64,000 nt of DNA from Epiperipatus broadwayi (lineage: Eukaryota; Onychophora; Udeonychophora; Euonychophora; Peripatidae): the NCBI GenBank assembly GCA_028023455.1, contig JAQFVV010006274.1:806001-870000 (forward strand), written 5' to 3'. The position numbers and the translations under genes were made by a program. The notes beneath the pieces are model-generated. The model was given only the letters and a program-made list of their open reading frames with translations, was not told the DNA's origin and ran no database searches. Shown piece after piece: positions 56,780 to 64,000 of the stretch (the first letter of the stretch is position 1; the number at the start of each line of letters is the position of its first letter).

Positions 56780-57310
56780 AACTTCATATTGAAATAGCAC
56801 ACTTTTCTTCAGGATTACCTTAATTCCTTTATCCAGACATTCCTTTAAAAATATTTCCACATCTTTGGCCTGTTCTTCCACAAGCCAATCCCACCAATAT
56901 ATCATCTACATACATGGCAACCATTTTTTTTACTTCACCAGATAATACTTGATCCAAACATTGCAGTAAATCAGCCCTGCTGTTAATTAGGCCAAATGGC
57001 ATACAGTTAAACTGATATAAGCAACCATCATATCCAAAGGCAGTATATTTACAATCTTTCAGGTGCAGCCTTATCTGCCAATAGCTTGCTGTCAGTTGGA
57101 AAAACTTTTTTCTTTAAATTTCCCAAACAATTCTTGCATAGGGGGTGGTATGTCACAATCTGGAACTGTGACCTTATTCAATTGCTTTGCATCGAGACAT
57201 AACTGTATGGAGTTATCCTTTTTCTTGACAATGATTATCGGGTTACAATACACTGATGAGCTTTTAGATATAATCCCCCATACCAACATTTGATCTATCT
57301 GTTCTTTCAC
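56780..57310 (-). pseudogene. Reverse transcriptase relic of Gypsy element 2
   Basis: The minus-strand frame 57310-57092 reads MKEQIDQMLVWGIISKSSS, NPIIIVKKKDNSIQLCLDA and KQLNKVT. After a stop and shift it continues with YDGCLYQFNCMPFGL near 57010 and an intact catalytic box YVDDIL near 56905. Stops follow in the connection domain. Confidence 0.82.
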
Positions 57311-57437
57311 TTGCTCCCTACATTAATGAGGAATTGGGTATGATTTTGCCTTAAATGGTTGGGTTTAGTTTACCTGAATCCTTTGTTCAAAACCTGGGGT
57401 TACGCCTGGTTGGTTTGAAATACCTGATTGTATTGCT

Positions 57438-57971
57438 TCAGTATCTTAGTATTGCCTTCCCTTTTCCCCAGGCCATCTTTGCCTTGTCTATTTTTTCTGT
57501 TATCAGGTCATCATTGTGTTCATCGGCAACTTGCAAAGCCCCTATTGAACTACCCATGCTATCTATTATAAATATGACTACCTCCCCATTACTTGTGGCT
57601 TGTCTACTTACGTAGTTCAATTTACTTTTATATTTGTATAAAAAGTCAGTTCCCAATAGGACATCACAGATCAAATTTTTCATGATTAGGAATACATGGA
57701 GGCAACTTACTTCATGGAGTTTGACATCCAGCCATATTTGTTTGGGTTCAACCTTGGCCTTTCTATTGTTGGCCATCACTACTTGTACAGCTTTCAATAG
57801 CAGAATAGGTAATTTTGGTTGTGCTCTGGTGAGTTTATGGTACAATCTGTTATTACAGAGACCTGACTCCTGGAATCGATAAGCGCTTCCACTTGGGTCT
57901 GTCCTGCTGCTATCTGTATTTACAGACATGTTTGGCATGCATAACTCAGTACACAGTCCTACCATGAACAA
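57438..57971 (-). pseudogene. Protease region of Gypsy element 2
   Basis: A 177-aa open frame ends with FLIMKNLICDVLLGTDFLYK (the ILG-type second half of a retroelement protease, near 57650). The active-site part (IDSRSQVSVIT, near 57860) is read in another frame, and D-S-G is changed to D-S-R. The protease is therefore dead by both frameshift and substitution. Confidence 0.65.
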
Positions 57972-57972
57972 A

Positions 57973-58629
57973 TTAGGTTTCCCATGTGTTTTGTGTTTTG
58001 AATTTCGTTGCTGTCCGAATATTATGTCTCTCTTGGTCTACTTTTTTTTGCTTTTGGATCTGTCTCATTTCTGCACTTCGACTCAATATCTTGTTTATTT
58101 CTTTAGTTGAGTTGTTTTTTGTTTTCTCTAGCATCAATCTTATTCTTATTGGCAGGTTCCGATAGACTATCTTCGCAATCTGTTTCTCCGACAAATTACA
58201 CTCTTCTAACGTCTTGAGTGTGGTTACGTGACGCCTAAAAAAATGCACATATTCCTCTGGTCCACTTTCTCAGAACTTCTCTTTTATTAATTGGGATCTA
58301 ATGTTGACCTGCCTTTCTTCACTCCAGAATGCTTTCCAGGGCTGTCTTTTAATGTAAAAATGTCTGTGGCTGGTGTAGCAATGAGTTCTACCAATCCACG
58401 GCCTGTCCTTCGAGGTGGTAGAAGCTATTGTTGTTCTCACCTCGTCTGGTTTTCCATAACTCTCAGAGTATTTTTGCAGACTCCTAAGGTGATCTACTGG
58501 CATCTTCTCCTTCTTTCTCCCATATACTTTTATTCTTATCAACCATATTCTTTTTATGTGATGTATGGTATATGTTTTTTCTTTGTGTTCTCTACATGCT
58601 AGATTTCGAACCTCCAGCTCCCAAAGCAC
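57973..58629 (-). pseudogene. Gag relic of Gypsy element 2
   Basis: Two overlapping broken frames (58629-58270 and 58248-57973). The second reads CNLSEKQIAKIVYRNLPIRI, a motif seen in Gypsy gag proteins before the nucleocapsid part. A zinc knuckle was not found. The position before the protease supports the call. Confidence 0.55.
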
Positions 58630-58639
58630 TGTGCCCCCT

Positions 58640-59613
58640 TCCCTGATTTCCTTACACCTTCAATATTTCTTAAGTATTTATATATACCTTATAATTTTAC
58701 TGTGGACCGATATTTCACTATATTATTTTGACTTACACATTCTGCCCTACATATATGCGAGAGTTTATCCTATATATATGTGAAATCCTTGAGTAGCCTG
58801 ACCTTGCCGACCCACTAATTTAACTTTTCCATTTTTATAAAACTTCGCTTTGAAAACTAATACAGATAGACTATTATTATTTCAAATTCTTGGTTTCAAA
58901 GTTGTTTTTAAATTCAGAAAATTGTCAGAATGATTATAAAAGTAAAAAGTGTAAAATATATTAAAATCATAGCTACTGTGTGGGGGTATATTAAATATAA
59001 TTCATTACTCGAATTTCCTTTAAAACAACATTAATTAAATAAAAAAAAAATAATTATTACTTATTTTTATTTAATTCTGATATCTAGTAGCAATAATTGG
59101 CAGAAAATCAAATATTAATTATTTTGTATCTCATTAAAGTGGATTGACTGTAAAGGTGAACCACTTAAAGACTTGTTTAATTTTTAAATATTTGTATTAT
59201 TTTTTTTTTTTTAAAAAAAGAATAATCATGAAAAGAAAAACATTTACACCCTTTATTTATATATATAAAAAAATCCATAATAAAAATGAAGGTTCTTCAA
59301 AAACTAGTCTAATCTAAACTGACCACTCTATGAAAACACTTTTATATTGTGCACTCAGTTGTTATTTCACATACATTTTTTAAAAAAAATTAACTTTCTT
59401 ATAAAACTTAACATTAACTACATCAAACTCTGCTAATAGAATATAGTTTCCATTTGACTAATTTTTTTGTTTACTAAAACAATAATGATCTGACAAAAAA
59501 TGGATATATATATATATATTTATTTTTTTTAAAAAGTTCATGCTAATTTCTCTTATAGTTTTCTTTTCCTTGTTGACCTATTTCTCTTCAATGGCCTTTC
59601 ATTGGGATGCCAT
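58640..59613. other. Leader region of Gypsy element 2, non-coding
   Basis: AT-rich sequence between the right LTR and gag. The last bases next to the LTR (TGGCATCCCAATG on the minus strand) look like a primer-binding site. No coding capacity was seen. Confidence 0.5.
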
Positions 59614-61669
59614 TGTAACGGGTCCACCCCTTTTCCCTATCTTGCTGGAAGTACTCGTATTGCGAGAGTATGAGCGTATATATCTATATACATGTGGGAA
59701 CAAAAAAACCCATCAAATGCGAATCATATTATTATCTGTTTTATAAAATGCGATTTTTATATTATCGCTTTAATTTTAGGATATCCTATGGAGATATAAT
59801 TACTTTAGTATTACACAACAGTATATTTATGGATATCTAAATAAAGACTCCAAGCGCCAATCTCTCCTGTAGGTAAGAATTATACTGGATAATCTGAAAT
59901 ATGTAATACGATGATAAAATGACCTCGCCTTTGGCTAGCTTTCTTGGGGCATATGGTAAAATTACCAGGAGTAGATCTAACCTATTTTAATTTAATCAAA
60001 AAAAAAAAAAAAACTTAAACAAACAAAAAAAAACAATTCACCATTTAATACATATTTATTTGCACTAATATTTAGGTAAATCAATAACACTTCTATTTTT
60101 TTATTATTCAACATTCTTAATAGTTTTTTTTTCTTTGTTAGTGCAGACACATGATATTCATTAAACTCATTTTAAAATACATTTATGATGGACATATTGT
60201 ACCAATAGATTATTGATTTTCTCTTTTTTTTTTTATAACTTATTATTTTGTGCTTCTAGATTTTCTTTCCCTTCTTTGGTAGTTTACCTTTTGTTATTTA
60301 CCAAAAATCCACACACACAGACAATATACATGTTATAACATGTATATTACAAGAGTTTAATCATGGAAGGATTGATATGATAATAACAATGCATAGATTA
60401 ATTTGTTAGTTTATCTTTTTTTTTTATTTACCAAAAACCCCCACACACAGACAAACACGCTATAACATGTATATTACAAGAGTTTAATCATGGAAGGGTT
60501 GATATGATAATAATAACACATAGATTAATTTAAAACTTTCTGTGCAAGTAAAAAAAAATCATAATTAAGTCAACCAGCAGTTTTTCTGGATTACATGGAA
60601 TTTAATTTAGTAAGCTTACTAGTAAGTCATACATATACGTGCAAACAGAAAAAGTACCTGCGTTTACCGGTGAATTGATTGAATCCACCTGGTGAAGGAG
60701 AATCTCCGGTCCTTGGACGTTAATGGAATTTTTGGAGTTTGGATTCCACTTGGACTGAATGTTATTATTTATTTATTTTGCTTCTTTTGACAAATATCAC
60801 GATGGTCCAACATTATTATTTATTGAGGTGATCTTTCAGGCTTAACATCTCTTCTCGGGTATTGGCAGCTACTATACATTCAGGGAAAAGATTTGAACAC
60901 CCCACACGTTGAAGTGTTTACCCCAGTATAACTATATTTCACCAATATATAATGCTCATCTCTGGATTATTTTATATATATAAGTTTAATAAGCTTGCTT
61001 TTTTCACGACAGAAAAACTTATCATAATCCTTTTTAAAATTTCTCTTTTTTTTTTTTAAAATCAAGGATTGCCAACTCCGCTTTTTCTCTTAATTCTTTC
61101 TTTTCATTCATTTTTCTTTTATTTCCATCAACATTCCATGTGTTTTCGTTGGAATGCACCGTAAAAGCTTTTTACACCTTTCTGTTTTTTAATTAGTATT
61201 CAACTAGAAACACAACATTCCAAAGTTTTCAAAAGTCATTTTTATTGTTCTATAAATCAATAGGTTTTCCATCTTGGCATTTATAATTCTTTCTTTGACT
61301 TTTAATTTTTTTTTTTAAAAGTTTATCAAACAAAAATGATTTTATTTTTATCCTATGAATTTTCATGTTCCATTGGTTTAAACACACTCATACACATACA
61401 TAGCAATGTGTATAGCTGGGTTTGGTAAAAGAAAAAAAATCAGAGCATGTGAATATCCCCCATACCTCTCTTTTATGAGCTTTCCTCATTAAAAATAAAT
61501 AAATCTATAATACAAAACAACCATATAAATGAACATTGATTATAAATCAACTTGTAAATTTTGATTTTGTTAGTAAAGTAATAATATTTTCTATAGTAAT
61601 ACGTTAAGTATACAAATACATATTTGTCTATTTATTGCAACAGGGTTTGATTATACCCACCCTGTTACA
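59614..61669 (-). repeat. LTR of Gypsy element 2 (5' LTR)
   Basis: This 2056-bp LTR starts TGTAACGGG and ends CCTGTTACA, so its ends form a short inverted repeat. It contains a tandem duplication of 127 bp that the left LTR lacks (60282-60535). Confidence 0.85.
60282..60535 (+). repeat. Tandem duplication in right LTR, 2 x about 127 bp
   Basis: TATAACATGTATATTACAAG occurs at 60334 and 60461, each inside a matching stretch from a TTTATTTACCAAAAA-like start to ATAGATTAATTT. The left LTR has a single copy near 51345-51420, so the duplication arose after insertion. Confidence 0.9.
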
Positions 61670-63775
61670 ATATATATTTAAGTGGGTATACATTCATATA
61701 GGAGAAAATTCATTTAATTAGATTGAATTCAACTTATGAGCTCCAAAGTATTTACATCCAATATAAAACAATCGTGTACTTATGATTATTCAACTATAAT
61801 TAGTAATACAAATGAAGATTGAAAAAAAATATAAATCACTAATTAATGTACATTTTCCTGTTATAATAAATGTTAAATACATATTTAAGAGAAAAAAATT
61901 ACTCAGAGAAAATTAATGTTAATTTTAATATTTACTATAAATATTACTTTTTATTTTATTTATAAAGATCCTTTATTTTAAAGAAAAATTTATTTTACAC
62001 CATCAGTATTTTGATTTTACCTTTTTAATATATTAAAGATAGATTCAAACCTTTTTTGAAAATAAGACAGTTTTTATTGGGAAGGCTTAAGGCATCATTT
62101 GAAATACTTTTCTTGAGTTATTCTCTAGTTTTAACAAAGATAGGAGGATTATGCATTCATCATGAATAGTCAGATAAAAATTATGTAAAAGAAGATAGGT
62201 ACTGCTAGTTCTAGATCTTGAATGGTTGATGCATGTAGGAAAGACATTCTTAAAATTAGCATCTGCAAGAGGCTACATAATTCCATGTTTAATTAGCCAA
62301 TGTGCTAATAAGATATTTCACCCCAGCATACTGAGATTTTCAGTTACTGCACCATTTTTAATATTACCTGTGGTTAGCTGCTATTTAATTAACTAAAATG
62401 CCAATCTAATCAGCTTAACTTTCTAGAATGCTGTTAAACAAAGTTTTTGCTTGTTAAAGTGATCCAAAAGTTCTTGACAACAGTGATATTACAGCTTTCT
62501 TAAAACTAGATAACTTGGTCTAAACACAAAAACTAAAAAAACAGTTTTCTCCCCTACTTTTTTTTTTTTTTACACCTATGTTATTCAAGATTAGACTGAT
62601 AAATCTAAGTACCTTTATCTATTGTTATAAATTAGTTTTAAAAAGCATAAAAAAAAAAATTGTCTCTTGCTGAAAAAGAAATGAAATAAAATAAATGAAA
62701 TAAATAAATAACTTGTGACTTTTTAATTCTGATCTAGATACTTTTGTTCATATACTGAATCCTTAAAAGGCTTTATTGTTATAAGTGGGATAGATGTATT
62801 CTTTATCCAATTTCCCTTCAAAAGATATATGTTATATAATTCTGCCTTTTACCAAGAACAATTTTAGTAACACAGCCAATTGATCCCATTTAATCTTTAT
62901 ATAACAGGAATTAACTTTTTAGCTTTCTTCTTACTCTTTTGTATAGCTATTTTAATATGTTACTAGAAAGCTTGTATGTTCAGGCTAAAGCGGTATAATA
63001 TATAATAACTGATTCTTATAAAATTAATTTGACAAAAGGAAATTTAAATTCGTTATAATTCTTGAATATTTTAGAAATATCACAAAATGTGATTATAAAT
63101 TTGATGGCAAGGAAATATCAAGCAAACTTTAAGTATATATTGATTGAAATGTCACTAGAACTTCAAAAATATTTTTTTATATATTGACTATGTAATTAAA
63201 ATTAGGTATACTAAACATTTTAGAAAGATTTTGCTTTGCTTAATATGTTTTTAAATTTTTTAATATTTTTTATTAATTTTCTTTTTTCCTAAGCTTTTCT
63301 ATAATCTTATTTTATTGATTAACATTACTGATCATTTCTATTATTAAGCAATATTATAATTTTTATATTTCTAGATTCCTAGGGGTGGAGGATGTAGAAA
63401 GAAAATTATTTAGATAGAAACAATAATAAAGAATGAGAATAAGTTCTGTTGTATATGTATTAACAAGTTGTGATTGGAAAGTTTTGTTTAAAATTAGAAA
63501 TGTCCTCCAAAGTTTTATATAACCATCACAAGAAATATGCAGCCTATATTAAAAGTTAAAATATTTATATAATTAAGTAAATATGTTGCTGGAATACTCT
63601 TTTGTAATGTTTTTTTTTCCCCAGCATTAGAACATTTTAGTACTATTAATATAAAAAAATTACATCATTAAGCAATACAAATTTTTAGTTGTAATAATTT
63701 ATAAAGCATAGGCTAAATTAAGTATATTAATAAGTCAATCACAGGATCAGAATAAAAGCAAAGAAATTTACAATT
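61670..63775. other. AT-rich stretch, nothing recognised
   Basis: No coding region, RNA gene or repeat is supported. It is probably intron or intergenic sequence. Confidence 0.45.
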
Positions 63776-64000
63776 TTATTTATTATATAAGGGATTCGGA
63801 CTAAACATTCATACAATCCTCAACTCTCCCTGCTATCTCATATTGCTGACCCACCTGATCACACACATGTTGAAAAAAATAAATAATCACCAATATACAT
63901 ATGTCATGCTAAACCAGCACTTAACAGTTGGTCCAGATTACCATCTCCACACATATATACAATCAGTGCTCAGCTTTATATTAAGATGGTCAGTTTTTAT
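63776..64000 (-). repeat. Dispersed repeat (copy 2), cut by the window edge
   Basis: Reverse-complement homology to 22227-22430, including CAGTTGGTCCAGATTACC at 63926. The element may continue beyond the window. Confidence 0.75.

Larger units (their letters stand above)
50598..61669 (-). mobile_element. Gypsy-type LTR retrotransposon 2, long LTRs, decayed
   Basis: LTRs at 50598-54680 (carrying a large insertion) and 59614-61669 enclose gag, protease, reverse transcriptase, RNase H and integrase relics on the minus strand. Ends are TG(T/C)AAC(G/A)GG...CTGTTACA. Next to the left LTR is a strong polypurine tract (GGGAGGGGGTAT on the minus strand). Next to the right LTR, TGGCATCCCAATG one base inside is a plausible primer-binding site. 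A possible 4-bp ATAT target duplication flanks it but is low in complexity. No envelope gene is visible. Frames are broken in every domain. Confidence 0.82.

Noticed and set aside
57355-58602. Plus-strand frames of 60-103 codons
   Set aside because: Opposite strand of the gag and protease relics of Gypsy element 2.

Overview
This is AT-rich animal DNA, almost certainly from an arthropod (probably an insect with a large, repeat-rich genome). The evidence is the mix of retroelements: jockey-like, RTE-like and L1/Tx1-like LINEs, a Penelope-like element, two Gypsy LTR retrotransposons and a Tigger/pogo DNA transposon. There is also a spliced host exon with metazoan consensus splice sites. The species-group call is inference. 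Nothing bacterial is present (no operons, ribosome binding sites or CRISPR).

The only host gene I can support is one 94-nt internal exon at 38486-38579 (+). It encodes part of the RING region of a UBR1/UBR2 N-recognin ubiquitin ligase and is bounded by AG and GTGAGA splice sites. I recognise no other exon of this gene, so most of the window is probably intron sequence filled by transposons.

Layout. 1-4650: old LINE relics and a tRNA-like (SINE-type) sequence. 4660-17280: plus-strand L1/Tx1-like LINE copies alternate with minus-strand jockey-like fragments, and every junction is a triplet array ((TAA)n, (CAA)n, (CAG)n). The central copy (7394-12720) has a 1072-aa ORF2 with all endonuclease and reverse-transcriptase motifs, an ORF1 broken by one frameshift, and a following perfect (TAA)n array of about 235 units. 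18280-22430: a decayed Tigger/pogo transposase gene split by a 5'-truncated LINE, then a dispersed repeat. 24500-26400: LINE and RTE relics. 26398-33240: two head-to-head Penelope-like fragments, one of them split by a decayed Gypsy element (26738-32517) with about 0.75-kb LTRs and an imperfect 5-bp target duplication. 33400-50150: mostly featureless intron plus the UBR exon, a near-perfect 125-bp hairpin, a fold-back repeat, a terminal-inverted-repeat element, minisatellites and another jockey-like relic. 50598-61669: a second Gypsy element with about 2-kb LTRs, whose left LTR carries an unidentified insertion of about 2.1 kb. The window ends in a second copy of the repeat seen near 22.3 kb.

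Apart from the host exon everything recognised is mobile DNA, mostly dead. The point of most interest is the repeated association of one LINE family, at both 5' and 3' ends, with TAA/CAA triplet arrays, which suggests a microsatellite-targeted retrotransposon.
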